64,000 nt of DNA from Natronococcus sp. A-GB1 (GCF_029688845.1 NZ_JARUKW010000018.1:1-64000), one strand, 5' to 3'. Shown: positions 16,780-25,889, numbered from the stretch's first letter. The notes: generated by a model not told the origin, from the letters alone. Made by a program: numbers and translations.

Positions 16780-17850
16780 TCAGAGCTCCACCGATCGCTT
16801 CTCCTCAGCCGCCCGGTGTATCGCCTCGATGATACGCATATCGGCGAGCCCGTGGCGGCCGTCGGGGTAGATCTCGCCGTCGGTCAGCACACGGTCCGCG
16901 AAGTAGTCGAACACCTCCCGAACCTCCCGCTGGGCGTCGAACCCCTCGTGTTCGATTTCGATGGAGACATCACCGCGAGAGAGTTGCAGGGTCGCCTCAC
17001 CGTGAAATGCCGGGTCGAGTTCGATCGTTCCCTCGGTTCCGGTGAGTTTCAAGTGGGTGTCCTCGTGGGCGCGCTGGCTCGAGGTCGTGATCACGTGAAC
17101 GTCGTCCTCGAGCAACAGCGCGGAGGAGGCGCGTTCGTCGGGCACGTCGTCGAACGCCTCATGATGGGCAGTCATCCGCGAAGAGACTGCCACGGGCTCA
17201 CGCCGGAGCAGGTATCGCGTCGTGTTGATCGAGTAGATGCCCAGATCCATTACGGAACTGCCGTACCCCGTGAGCTCCGGATCGAGGCGCCACTGATCGT
17301 GATCGGAGTTCATCTCGAGCAGCGGCTGGCCGTTCGCGCCGTAGACCGAGACCGGCTCGCCGATGAAACCCGATTCGACGAGCTCTCTCGCTCGGCGGAC
17401 GGCGGGCTCGGTCTGCATTCGGTAGGCGATCATCAGGGGAACGTCGCCGTCCTCGCAGGCGTCGACCATCCGTTCGGCCCGCTCGACGGTCGCCTCCATG
17501 GGCTTCTCACAGAGAACCGCCTTCCCGAGGTCGGCCGCCGTCTCGGCGTACTCGAGGTGGTAGGCGTTTGGCGTGCCGACGTAGACGGCGTCGTAGGCGT
17601 CGCCGCCTTTCCCCTCGTGGTACTGGTCGTAGCTGATGCCGTGCTCGACGCCGTTCTCCTCGGCGAGCCGTTCGGCCTTCTCGGTCGAACTGCTCACGAG
17701 TACCGAGACCTCGCCGAGGTCGGAGTTCTCGATCGCCGGGATCGCGACGTCGACCGTCCACCAGCCGAGCCCGATCAGTGCGTACCGGACGATACCCTCC
17801 TCGGTCGTCTGCCAGTCCCGCTCGTCGTAGCCGTCGATCCAGTCGTGCAT
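16780..17850 (-). CDS. Gfo/Idh/MocA-family NAD(P)-dependent oxidoreductase
   Basis: 356 residues. The N-terminal Rossmann domain reads VRYALIGLGWWTVDVAIPAI around residues 20-40, with the fold's second segment YVGTPNAYHLEYAETAADLGKAVL and the conserved catalytic CEKPME around residue 115. The C-terminal alpha-beta dimerisation domain completes the chain. These enzymes oxidise or reduce sugars, inositol-like polyols or related compounds. An N-terminal extension of about 18 residues before the Rossmann strand is present if the ATG at 17850 is right; a downstream start is possible. Confidence 0.88.
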   Translation of the reverse strand: MHDWIDGYDERDWQTTEEGIVRYALIGLGWWTVDVAIPAIENSDLGEVSVLVSSSTEKAERLAEENGVEHGISYDQYHEGKGGDAYDAVYVGTPNAYHLEYAETAADLGKAVLCEKPMEATVERAERMVDACEDGDVPLMIAYRMQTEPAVRRARELVESGFIGEPVSVYGANGQPLLEMNSDHDQWRLDPELTGYGSSVMDLGIYSINTTRYLLRREPVAVSSRMTAHHEAFDDVPDERASSALLLEDDVHVITTSSQRAHEDTHLKLTGTEGTIELDPAFHGEATLQLSRGDVSIEIEHEGFDAQREVREVFDYFADRVLTDGEIYPDGRHGLADMRIIEAIHRAAEEKRSVEL

Positions 17851-17886
17851 CTATGGAAAAGGTACTCGGAGGAGGAATAAAACTCC

Positions 17887-18312
17887 TCACCCGCCGACGA
17901 CGAGCACCGGTCGGGTCGCGAGCCTGACGACCGCGTCGACGGTGCTCCCGAGCAGGGCACCCTTGAAATCCGACCGTCCGCGGCTGCCGACGACGATCGC
18001 GTCGACCCCGCAGTCGTCGGCGTAGGTGACGATCTCCTCGTGTGGGATCCCGACCCGAACGGCCGCCTCGACCGGAACACCGGCCGCCTCGGCTCGCTCC
18101 TCGAGAGTTGCAAGCGACGCCTCGGCCCGCCCCCGGAGGTGGCGCTCAACCTCGTTTGGATCGACGATGGCGTTGTCGTACTCGGTCCGGGTCTCGAGGA
18201 CGGCGACGCCGTACAGCGTCGCCTCGAGCCGGTCTGCGAGATCGATCGCGTGCTCGACGGCTACCGACGCCGTCTCGCTGCCGTCGGTCGCGACGAGTAT
18301 TGAGTCGTACAT
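17887..18312 (-). CDS. Universal stress protein (UspA family)
   Basis: 141 residues. It starts MYDSILVATDGSETASVAVE, and ends with the ATP-binding motif G-2x-G-9x-G(S/T): VVGSRGRSDFKGALLGSTVDAVV. This indicates an ATP-binding UspA. It precedes the Gfo/Idh gene with the same direction, 36 bases apart. Haloarchaeal genomes carry many such paralogues, and the specific stress cannot be inferred. Confidence 0.92.
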   Translation of the reverse strand: MYDSILVATDGSETASVAVEHAIDLADRLEATLYGVAVLETRTEYDNAIVDPNEVERHLRGRAEASLATLEERAEAAGVPVEAAVRVGIPHEEIVTYADDCGVDAIVVGSRGRSDFKGALLGSTVDAVVRLATRPVLVVGG

Positions 18313-18358
18313 ATTGGATCTACGCGAGCGAGCGACAAAGAGCTACGGCTGCGATCGG

Positions 18359-19282
18359 CTACCGGTTTCGCTTCGGCATCGTCGAGTGGCGCTTGACCGC
18401 GTTCATATCCGCCCGCTCGTTCGGCGGCGGCGCCATCGTCGAGTACCGCGACGACTCGCTCGAGCCGAGTCCGTCGTCGCCGGAGCCCAGCAGACCGTCG
18501 TCGTCCTCCTCGTCGTCTTCGTCATCTTCGTCATCTTCGTCGTCCAGGAGGCCACCGTCGTCTTCATCGTCCTCGTCTCCGTCGGCATCGTCCTCGGAGT
18601 CCAGAAGATCACCGGCGGAGTCGAGGAGTCCGTCCTCGTCTTCGTCATCCTCGTCGTCAGCCCCCGCTGCCGCCGCCAGCTGCTCCCGAACCGACTCGAG
18701 GTCGGCGCCGAACTCCTCGACCGACGAGTCTACGGCGTCTCGGAGGCGGTCCTCGAGTTCGTCGGTCGTACTCTCGTCGTCCTCCGCCTCGTCGTCATCA
18801 GCCGGCTCGTCGTCACCGTCTTCCGACTCGTCGTCGTCTTCATCTGCCGACTCCTCCTCGGCACCGTCATCCTCGTCGACTTCGGTGTCGCTTTGTCCCT
18901 CCGTTTCGTCGTCGCCGTCCCCCTCCTCGGTCGCCTCGCGGAGCCCGTCGATCGCGGTCTCGAGCTCGCCCTCCTCCTCGCGGTCGCCGAGCTTCGCGAG
19001 CCGGACCAGCCGTCGGAGCTCCTCGACGCGTTCGGGCTCGCCCTTGGTGATCGCCTCGGGGACGGTCTCGGGTTCGGTTCCGTCTTCGAGCGTGCCCAGT
19101 CCGACCGCCTCGAGCAGCTCGCGGGGGTCGGTCGACTCGAGGATGTCGGCCGCCTCCTCGGAGAGCTCGAGCAGGTCGTCGTCGGCGCCGTCGCCGTCGT
19201 CATCCGGAACGGCGAGCGCTCCGCTCTCGGTGCTGGCCTCGTCGAGAATCTCCGTAATACGGTCGTAGAGTTCGTCAGTCAT
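18359..19282 (-). CDS. Highly acidic protein A of a four-gene acidic cluster
   Basis: 307 residues, unrecognised. An N-terminal helical region (about 1-130) contains LYDRITEILDEAS, STDPRELLEAVGLGTLEDG and RVEELRRLVRLAKLGDREEE. The rest is almost all Asp, Glu and Ser with hydrophobic islands such as TDELEDRLRDAVDSSVEEFG. There are no cysteines, membrane segments or signal peptide. It is the last gene of a minus-strand run that starts at 21441, with spacers of 48, 36 and 2 bases, so it is probably transcribed with them. The opposite-strand 838-residue reading is an artefact of GC-rich acidic coding. Confidence 0.75.
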   Translation of the reverse strand: MTDELYDRITEILDEASTESGALAVPDDDGDGADDDLLELSEEAADILESTDPRELLEAVGLGTLEDGTEPETVPEAITKGEPERVEELRRLVRLAKLGDREEEGELETAIDGLREATEEGDGDDETEGQSDTEVDEDDGAEEESADEDDDESEDGDDEPADDDEAEDDESTTDELEDRLRDAVDSSVEEFGADLESVREQLAAAAGADDEDDEDEDGLLDSAGDLLDSEDDADGDEDDEDDGGLLDDEDDEDDEDDEEDDDGLLGSGDDGLGSSESSRYSTMAPPPNERADMNAVKRHSTMPKRNR

Positions 19283-19330
19283 GGTTCTGGATCGGGGTTG
19301 GGTGAGAGTCCGGACTCGGTGCCGAGGGGA

Positions 19331-20092
19331 TTACGACGAGTCGTCGTCCGCGTCGGATTCCTCGTCGTCGTCGGCTCCCTCGTCCGCGACCGCTTCGATG
19401 ATCTCGTCGGTCATCTCCTCGCGGCTGAGGTTCGCCTTGACGCCGACGTCCTTGGCGACCGACTGCAGATCCTGGTACGACATCACGCCGAGGAAGTCCT
19501 CGAGCGTCTCGCGTCGCAGGTTCTCGAGTTCCGCGACCGACGGCTCCTCCGAGGTCTCCGCTTCGTCTTCCGCTTCGTCGGCAGCGTCCTTGTCGGTTTC
19601 GTCGTCCTCGGTTTCGTCAGCTTCGGCTTCGTCGTCCTCAGTTTCGTCGGCTTCGGACGCGTCGTCCTCGGCGGTTTCATCCTCGTCCTCGTCAGCCTCG
19701 GACTCCTCGTCCTCCGTCGTTTCCTCGTCTTCCGCCTCGTCACCCGTGAGTGCACCGGCCGCCGACGAGAGGGCGTCCTGACCGACGACGCTGGCGATCG
19801 CATCGCGGATCGCCGTCCGGAGCGCGGCAACCAGATCCGAAAGGAGCTCGCGGAGGCTCTTTCCGTTCTCGATCCCCTTTCGAAGGGTTTCCTGGATATC
19901 ACGACCGATCGTCGCGCCGAGTTCGCGACCGAGCTGTTCGCCGAACTGTCTGCCGACGGCCGCACCGACCTCGCCGCCGTCGACGTTGTCCTCGAGGCTG
20001 CCGTCGCCGAGCAGATCGGCGACGTCGACCTGTTCGGTTACCTCGTCGGTGACCATCTGCTTCAGCCCGGAGTCCTCACTCATCGCGCTCAC
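19331..20092 (-). CDS. Acidic glycine-zipper protein B with SAP-like C-terminus
   Basis: 253 residues (start could also be the ATG three codons in). Residues 40-67 form a glycine zipper, GAAVGRQFGEQLGRELGATI, with Gly every 4 residues, a pattern used for helix packing or membrane association. A helical segment follows (RELLSDLVAALRTAIRDAI). Residues about 118-195 are an Asp/Glu/Thr-rich linker. The C-terminus (about 200-240), DFLGVMSYQDLQSVAKDVG then LSREEMTDEIIEAV, resembles SAP/HeH-like nucleic-acid-binding helices. This combination suggests an adaptor, but no function is known to me. Confidence 0.75.
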   Translation of the reverse strand: MSAMSEDSGLKQMVTDEVTEQVDVADLLGDGSLEDNVDGGEVGAAVGRQFGEQLGRELGATIGRDIQETLRKGIENGKSLRELLSDLVAALRTAIRDAIASVVGQDALSSAAGALTGDEAEDEETTEDEESEADEDEDETAEDDASEADETEDDEAEADETEDDETDKDAADEAEDEAETSEEPSVAELENLRRETLEDFLGVMSYQDLQSVAKDVGVKANLSREEMTDEIIEAVADEGADDDEESDADDDSS

Positions 20093-20128
20093 CTCGAGTC
20101 GCTCGTAGTGGAGAACTCGGTCTCACGG

Positions 20129-20560
20129 CTACTCTCCTCCGTCCTCGCTCTCGTCGTCGTCATCCTCTTCGTCCTCGTCGCTTTCACTTTCGTCGTCGTC
20201 ATCCTCTTCATCCTCGTCGCTTTCGCCCTCGTCTTCCGCCTCTTCGTCCTCTTCGCCTTCGTCCTCGTCTTCCGCCTCTTCCTCTTCGTCGCCTTCGGAC
20301 GCCTCGTCGTCCTCCTCGTCCTCATCGCCCGCACTGAGCAGCTCCTCGACGACGAGATCGCCGATCGTGCGCCCGACCTGCTCGCCGATCTTGCGACCAA
20401 TGATCGCGCCGATCAGCCCGCCCAGCGTCTCGCCGATGGGCTCGTCCTCGCTGATCTCGTCTTCCCACTCGGTGCCCTCGACGAGCCCCTCGAGCTCGAG
20501 GTTCTCGCTTATCTTGTCGTAGTCGATCTGTTCCGTCAGTGACTGGGATTCCTCACTCAT
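20129..20560 (-). CDS. Acidic glycine-zipper protein C
   Basis: 143 residues. A short N-terminal part is followed by a strong glycine zipper at about 43-67, GETLGGLIGAIIGRKIGEQV and on, parallel to the one in the next gene downstream. After residue 75 the chain is almost pure Asp/Glu with a few Ser, Gly and Ala. The stop is 2 bases from the next upstream gene's stop-start junction, so it is tightly packed in the operon. The shared zipper with protein B suggests the two pack against each other or derive from a duplication. Confidence 0.75.
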   Translation of the reverse strand: MSEESQSLTEQIDYDKISENLELEGLVEGTEWEDEISEDEPIGETLGGLIGAIIGRKIGEQVGRTIGDLVVEELLSAGDEDEEDDEASEGDEEEEAEDEDEGEEDEEAEDEGESDEDEEDDDDESESDEDEEDDDDESEDGGE

Positions 20561-20562
20561 TG

Positions 20563-21441
20563 TTATGCGCTCGCCTCCGCCTCGCCTTCCTGTTCGTTCG
20601 ATTCCTCCTCGCCCTCGAGCTGGTCGATCAGCGCCTGAAGGATTTCACGGACGACCGTGGCGATGAACTCCTCGACGGGCAGGTCCGGAATCAGTCCACG
20701 CAGGCTGTCGGTCATCGTCTCGATGGCCGACGAGATCCGACCCTGTGCGTCCTCGTCCTCGCCTTCGTCGTCCTCGTCACCGTCAGCATCCTCGTCGTCT
20801 TCGTCGCCGCCCAGCAGTTCGCTGACGAACTCTCGCGGTCTACTCACGAGCGACGTCAGCGCCTCCTGCGAGCGGTCGACGATCGACGAAAGCGCCTCTG
20901 CCGGGCTCGAGAGCAGGTCCTGAACGCCGCCGAGCAGGTCCTGCGAGCCGTCGAGGAGCCCGGAGACGGCGGACAGCAGGTTGCCGACCAGGTTCCCCTC
21001 TCCCGGCCGAGCCGAGAGGTTGAGTACGACGGGATCGAGGTTGACCTCGAGACCGAGCAGATCGAGGAACAGTCCGTCGAGGTCGAGGTGGAGGACGTTC
21101 GTCGCGTCGTCGTCCTCGTAGGAGTCCTCGGCGCCCTGTTCGTGGCCAACTGGCTGTTCTTCGTCTTCTTCGTCCTCTTCGGCTTCCTCCTCGTCTTCCT
21201 CGTCTTCTTCGTCCTCTTCAGCTTCCTCCTCGTCTTCCTCGTCTTCTTCGTCCTCTTCAGCTTCCTCCTCGTCTTCCTCGTCTTCCTCGTCCTCTTCGTC
21301 CGGCAGTTCGTCCTCGCCACCGTCGGTCATCACTCGTCGCGGTTCGCCCTCGTCGTCGGCCAGCATCGAACGGAAACCGGCGTCCTCGAGTCCGGAGTCC
21401 GAACGGTCTTCCGAGTCGTCGTGCTCTCTCGTCTCTGTCAT
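20563..21441 (-). CDS. Acidic protein D with 13-residue repeats and a hydrophobic LDLLGLEV core
   Basis: 292 residues. Residues 49-95 hold 3.6 copies of a 13-residue unit, EEDEEDEEDEEEA. Residues about 116-165 form a hydrophobic core, LHLDLDGLFLDLLGLEVNL then NLVGNLLSAVSGLLD; I have a loose memory of similar LDLLGL...GNLL cores in uncharacterised proteins of other prokaryotes but cannot name the family. More amphipathic helices and a second acidic stretch follow, then VEEFIATVVREILQALIDQL near the end. It is the first gene of the run, so expression of all four probably starts upstream of 21441. Confidence 0.75.
   Translation of the reverse strand: MTETREHDDSEDRSDSGLEDAGFRSMLADDEGEPRRVMTDGGEDELPDEEDEEDEEDEEEAEEDEEDEEDEEEAEEDEEDEEDEEEAEEDEEDEEQPVGHEQGAEDSYEDDDATNVLHLDLDGLFLDLLGLEVNLDPVVLNLSARPGEGNLVGNLLSAVSGLLDGSQDLLGGVQDLLSSPAEALSSIVDRSQEALTSLVSRPREFVSELLGGDEDDEDADGDEDDEGEDEDAQGRISSAIETMTDSLRGLIPDLPVEEFIATVVREILQALIDQLEGEEESNEQEGEAEASA
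21157..21297 (-). repeat. 39-bp tandem repeat coding for EED-rich units
   Basis: About 3.6 copies of a 39-base unit inside acidic gene D. On the plus strand it reads as runs of cttcctcctcgtcttcctcg. Copies are nearly identical, so copy number is probably unstable between strains. Confidence 0.85.
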
Positions 21442-21558
21442 TATCTGGAAACACAGACGAGAGTGCCCGTTGTGGTGGTTTGCCTTGCGTATGCGATTTC
21501 TGCCTCAGTTACAATGAAACGAAATGTGTGCGGCAGTCCTCGTGTTCCTACAGTGGAT

Positions 21559-22920
21559 TCACTCTCGAGGAGCGACCGATCCGACGGCAAGAGCGTACTC
21601 GCCGCGTGTCCGTCCGTCGTCGTGGTAGGTCACCGGTTCTTCGATCGCGGCAACCGTTCCGTCCTCGATCGCGGCAGCGGTAGCGATCCCCTCGAGTCGC
21701 TCGTGCTCGAGCGGCCCGGACTCGAGATCGAATCGACGAACGGCGTGGGCGTCGGGATCCCGATCCCGGAAGTTCTGCGCGCAGGGGACGACGATTCGCG
21801 AGCCGTCGGTCGCGAGGCCGTGGACGAACCCGCGCACGGAGTCGTCCCACAGCGACCGACCGTCCTCGCCGAAGACGTCGATCCGGTGTTCGTTCGGGTG
21901 ACGGCCCGCCGTCTCGTGACTCTCCGCGGCGTAGGTGTTCCCCGTGAGAAACGCCACCCGCCCACCGTTCGCGTAGGCGTGGTTCGGATAGGCGTACAGC
22001 CGTTCGCCGTCGGTCTCGGTCTCGGTCGCGAGATCGACCTGCCAGCGCTCGGCGCCGCCCGACTCGAGCAGGTAACCGCGCTTGTCGCCGTGGCTCGCGA
22101 CCGCGAGGTGTTCGCCGTCGAAGGAAACGTCGCCGACGCGGCGGTCGCCCTCGGTGCCGGGATCCCAGGTCCAGACGAGGTCGCCGCCCCCTTCGGCGGT
22201 TTCACCGCCTCCGTTTCGCGACGACTCCGTCGTCACGCAGGTCTCGAGGACGACCAGCCCGTTGTCGTGCGCCCCCATACAGCGATTGTAGCCGACGGCC
22301 AGGCGCTCCCCCGACTCGTCTAACTCGAGCGCGATCGGCGAGGCGTCAGTGTCGTACCGCCAGCGGACCGTTCCCTCGGAATCGAACGCGAGAACCGTAC
22401 TCTCCCACCGTCGGGTCTCGCCGCCGCGCTCGTAGCGGCGGGTCGCCGCATACAGTCTGTCGCCGTCGGTCTCGAGGGCGACGACGTACGGCTGGGCGAA
22501 AACGCTCTCCCGAACCGGCTCGCCGACGTCGTCGGCGGTTTCGTACCGCCAGCGGCACTCGCCCGTCTCCAGGTCATAGGCCGCGATCGTTCCCGTCTCC
22601 CCGCGTCCGGCGACGACGACCGAGTCCGCGCGGTCGCCGTCGCTGTCGCCTCCCCCGTCGCTACCCTCGAGCGTCGCGATACCGACCGCGCGGTCGGGGT
22701 GCTCGACGGACCACCGGGCCTCGAGCGAGTCGACCTCGAAGGCCGTAACGGTGCCGTCCCACTGCCCGGCGACGACGACCCCGTCGATCGCGTGAACCGC
22801 CGATCGAGTCCGCATCTGTCGGCTGCGGGCACTCTCGATCTCGCCGAGCGGGCGGCGTCGAAGCGTCGACTCCTGTCCGTTGTCGTCTCTCCCATCGGAT
22901 TCTGCGTCAGCCTCCGTCAT
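21559..22920 (-). CDS. PQQ-like beta-propeller (outer membrane-type BamB/WD-like) repeat protein
   Basis: 453 residues from the ATG at 22920. Repeats of about 45-50 residues each contain a DGVVVAGQWDGTVTAFEVDS- or TGECRWRYET-like unit, the PQQ/WD propeller signature (GTVxAxDxxTGxxxW). No signal peptide is seen, so it is probably cytoplasmic, unlike many exported PQQ enzymes. No active-site residues for a dehydrogenase are evident. It probably acts as a scaffold. It follows the small CxxC gene with two bases between. Confidence 0.75.
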   Translation of the reverse strand: MTEADAESDGRDDNGQESTLRRRPLGEIESARSRQMRTRSAVHAIDGVVVAGQWDGTVTAFEVDSLEARWSVEHPDRAVGIATLEGSDGGGDSDGDRADSVVVAGRGETGTIAAYDLETGECRWRYETADDVGEPVRESVFAQPYVVALETDGDRLYAATRRYERGGETRRWESTVLAFDSEGTVRWRYDTDASPIALELDESGERLAVGYNRCMGAHDNGLVVLETCVTTESSRNGGGETAEGGGDLVWTWDPGTEGDRRVGDVSFDGEHLAVASHGDKRGYLLESGGAERWQVDLATETETDGERLYAYPNHAYANGGRVAFLTGNTYAAESHETAGRHPNEHRIDVFGEDGRSLWDDSVRGFVHGLATDGSRIVVPCAQNFRDRDPDAHAVRRFDLESGPLEHERLEGIATAAAIEDGTVAAIEEPVTYHDDGRTRGEYALAVGSVAPRE

Positions 22921-22922
22921 AC

Positions 22923-23123
22923 TCACTCCGGTACAGGGACCGTCCCGTGACACGAGTCGCAGGTTGCTCGTCCGACGGCACGTCCCTCGAGCGGTCGGCC
23001 GTGCGTGAGGTCGTACTTGGCGAGGCAATCCTCGGACGCGAACACGGACGCCCGTCCGGCGACGGCTCGAGCCGTCGTCGGGCCGGGTCTCGGATCGTAT
23101 GACAGCGCGATAGGTGGCATCAC
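22923..23123 (-). CDS. Small cysteine-containing hypothetical protein
   Basis: 66 residues. It ends in VGRATCDSCHGTVPVPE, with a CxxCH motif and an earlier lone Cys in SEDCLAKYDLTHG. CxxCH alone could be a haem c or a zinc site; with no signal peptide, zinc is likelier. It reads directly into the propeller gene (2-base spacer), which supports co-transcription. The start may be the second Met. I do not recognise the family. Confidence 0.5.
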   Translation of the reverse strand: MMPPIALSYDPRPGPTTARAVAGRASVFASEDCLAKYDLTHGRPLEGRAVGRATCDSCHGTVPVPE

Positions 23124-23295
23124 CCGTGGATGACCGCCGAGGCCACTAAAACAATTCTGTTTGATGTATGGAAACTAAATTTGTCGGGTCGCGGTCGTCG
23201 GACGGAACGGTCGGTTCAAAGGCCGAGCGACAGCTACCGTTCGGCCGAGAGCCTCCGTGAGTGTCGCGCCGAAAACGTCGCGCATTGGCGTCAGG

Positions 23296-24222
23296 TTACT
23301 GACCATCTGTCTCGACCGCGACGTCGAACTTGCCGCGCCACCGGTAGCGTCTCCCGCCCCAGACGAACGACTGGCGAGCCAGGCCGTAGAACAGCAGGGG
23401 GAGCGCCGCCAGCGCCACGGGGTAGGCCGCGAGGAACGTCCAGCGTCAGATCCCGAAGGCGGCATAGACGACGGCCATCAGGGTCGTCGTCAGGAGGAAC
23501 GCGGGAAGCGGGAACAGCACGCAGACGGCGGTCAGCGCGGCCCCGAGCACCCCCTGGGCGGCGAGCCCCGTCGGATCGTGGTAGCGAACGATCTGGACGA
23601 ACCGAACCTGGTTCTCGAGCGTCTCACGGATCGAGCCGCCGATCCCGACGGGTCGCGTTCGCTTGACGGTCGTAAACTCGACGTGCTCCATTAGAAGGCC
23701 GTCGTCGCTGATCGTTCGCCGAAGATCGGCGAGGAAGGCCGCCTCGTCCTCGAGATCGCCGCGTTCGAAAACGAGGGAGCCGGCCCACGGGATGTCCGCG
23801 AGAAAAACGGCGAGCGTTCCGCTGATCGCGTGTGTGGGCTCGAGCGCGGCGGCGAGAGGATCCCGTCCGACGAACACGGGCACCTCGGAGGTCGGCCCCC
23901 GCCGATCGTAGTCGGCGCGGAGCCGCTCGAGCCAGTCGGGCGGGTGGTAGAAGTCGTCGTCGGTCCAGACGATCCGCTCCGTTTCGGCGGCCTCCATGCC
24001 GGCTGCGATCGCGTTGGCCTTCCCGGAACAGCCCTCGGGCTCGCCGGCGACGGTCAACCTGACGCCAGGATACTCCGCAGCGCGTTCGGCGACCGACTCG
24101 AGGGGTTCGTCACAGACGACGAGGAGTTCGTCGCCCGAGCGAAGCTGGGCGGCAACCTGCTCGCAGGCGTCGTTCCACCCCGTCGTCGGGAGGATGACGG
24201 TCGTCGGCGCAGCCGCTCTCAT
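23296..24222 (-). pseudogene. Family 2-type glycosyltransferase with an in-frame TGA
   Basis: The ATG at 24222 opens 258 codons ending with TGA at 23446-23448, in FGI-stop-RWTFLAAYP. The same frame then continues 49 codons to TAA at 23296, giving a sensible tail (hydrophobic segment ALAALPLLFYGLARQSFVW, then RRYRWRGKFDV). The upper part has the GT-A fold markers: TVILPTTGW, CSGKANAIAAGMEAA, WTDDDFYHPPDW (DxD) and a C-terminal membrane segment. The tail fits the normal end of ceramide-glucosyltransferase-like proteins. A single change (TGA for TGG) would restore it. The choices are a true nonsense mutation, a sequencing error, or a functional truncation. Confidence 0.75.
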
Positions 24223-24314
24223 ACTACACCGTTCACGCCGGTTGTCATCAAACGACAGGATCAGTCCGAGAACGACCGGGCGGACACGGCGGCGCGCCGA
24301 AGGTCGACCCGAAC

Positions 24315-25631
24315 TCAGTGCTCGAGCAGATCGAGGAAGCGATCGAACGCCCCGCTCTCGGGGTGGACGTGGGCGTAGGTGCCCAGCGAGTCGTACTCGA
24401 GGAGGCCGTCGCGCTCGCCGTCGATACCGTCGCCCCGGACCGTCTCGAACGCAAAGCGGGCGTCGCCGTCGACGTCGGCGCTCGAGTAGTGGAACTCGTG
24501 ACCGCGGATCGACTCGCCCGCGGCCGCGGTGAGCGTGCCGTCGATCGCCTCGAGTTCGACGTGGTCGAGCGCCTGGTAGCGGTCGTGCATCGTCACGTCC
24601 GCGGGCAGGATCCTGGCCATCTCGCCGCGCTCGCCGTCGGCACTCGTCAGTGATCGGCTCATCGCCATCAGCCCGCCGCACTCGCCGAGGACAGGGAGGC
24701 CGTCGCTCGCGCGCTTGCCGAGGGCGGCGAGGGTGCCACCCGCTTCGAGTTCCTCGACGTGGAGTTCGGGGTAGCCCCCGGGGAGGTAGACGCCGTCGCA
24801 GTCGGGCACCGGGTCGCCCGCGACCGGCGAGAACGTCACGAGGTCGGCGCGCTCGCGGAACCGCTCGATCGTCGCGGGGTACCGAAAGCAGAAGGCGGCG
24901 TCGCTGGCGACCGCGACGCGAGCGTCGACGGGCGTCGCCCCCTCGTCGGCCCGTGTCTCGCTTTCGAGCGCGCCGGGTTCGCTCGCCACCGCCGCTAAGC
25001 GTGCGGTCTCGAGCGTCTCGGCGGCCTCGCGCAGTGCCTCGCGGGGCAGCGCCGCCTCCGCGCCCATCTCGAGGCCCAGGTGGCGATCGGGAATCTCGAG
25101 GTCGGGGTTCGGCGGGATCCGTCCGAAGTACTCGAGTTCCTTGGGCAGCGCGTCCCGAATGCCCTGCTCGTGGCGACCGCCGTGGGCGCGCTGGGCGACG
25201 ATTCCGGCGACCTCGACGTCGCGGCTGATCCGGTCGGCGTACTCGCGAAAGCCGAGGGCCGTTGCAGCGACGCTCTCCATCCCCGCACTGGCGTCGACGA
25301 CGAGCACCACGGGGAGGTCGAGCGCCTCGGCGACCATCGCCGTGCTCGAGCCGTCGCCGTCGTACAGCCCCATGACGCCCTCGACGACGCAGACGTCGCC
25401 CTCGCCGCGACGGTAGTTCCGGCGGACCCCGTCCTCGCCGCAGAGCCACAGATCGAGCGTTCGGGAGGGCCGTTTCGCGATCGCTTCGTGGTGGCTCGGA
25501 TCGATGAAGTCCGGCCCCGCCTTCGCGGGCTGGACGTCGTAGCCGGCGTCCTCGAGGGCCTGGATCACCGACAGCGTCGCGACGGTCTTGCCGACGCCGG
25601 AGCTGACGCCACCGAGGACGAACCCCTTCAT
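24315..25631 (-). CDS. cbiA: Cobyrinic acid a,c-diamide synthase
   Basis: 438 residues. The N-terminal dethiobiotin-synthetase-like P-loop reads GGVSSGVGKTVATLSVIQAL (residues 7-26). The C-terminal glutamine amidotransferase domain has VYLPGGYPELH and the catalytic Cys in VLGECGGLMAMS. This is the CobB/CbiA architecture: ATP- and glutamine-dependent amidation of the a and c carboxylates of cobyrinate in corrinoid synthesis. Other cobalamin genes are not adjacent in this window. The glycosyltransferase gene follows in the same direction, 92 bases away. Confidence 0.93.
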   Translation of the reverse strand: MKGFVLGGVSSGVGKTVATLSVIQALEDAGYDVQPAKAGPDFIDPSHHEAIAKRPSRTLDLWLCGEDGVRRNYRRGEGDVCVVEGVMGLYDGDGSSTAMVAEALDLPVVLVVDASAGMESVAATALGFREYADRISRDVEVAGIVAQRAHGGRHEQGIRDALPKELEYFGRIPPNPDLEIPDRHLGLEMGAEAALPREALREAAETLETARLAAVASEPGALESETRADEGATPVDARVAVASDAAFCFRYPATIERFRERADLVTFSPVAGDPVPDCDGVYLPGGYPELHVEELEAGGTLAALGKRASDGLPVLGECGGLMAMSRSLTSADGERGEMARILPADVTMHDRYQALDHVELEAIDGTLTAAAGESIRGHEFHYSSADVDGDARFAFETVRGDGIDGERDGLLEYDSLGTYAHVHPESGAFDRFLDLLEH

Positions 25632-25889
25632 CCTGGCACCCCCGTACGGAGCGCCCGAACGCTTCGTTTCATTGTAATTTCGTTAGCACAATCGAACTTG
25701 AATCCGTCGGTGCGGCCGACGACGGCGTGCCGTTTGAAGCGGTTCGTCGCAGCCGTCTTCGGGATCCTACCGCCGTCGTGCCCAGGTGGAGTCGGGAACG
25801 TGCTCGAGTGGGGCCGGAACGCGCTCGAGCGAGCGAGCATCGCCAACGAAGTTAACAGGCACACGGCCCTACGTTCGCCGCTGGTCCCC

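Noticed and set aside
18026-22323. Long plus-strand frames (838 and 594 residues) rich in Val, Leu, Phe and Ser opposite the acidic cluster
   Set aside because: Poly-Asp/Glu codons read backwards give Val/Leu/Phe/Ser runs. The acidic minus-strand genes have sensible starts, spacing and haloarchaeal composition.
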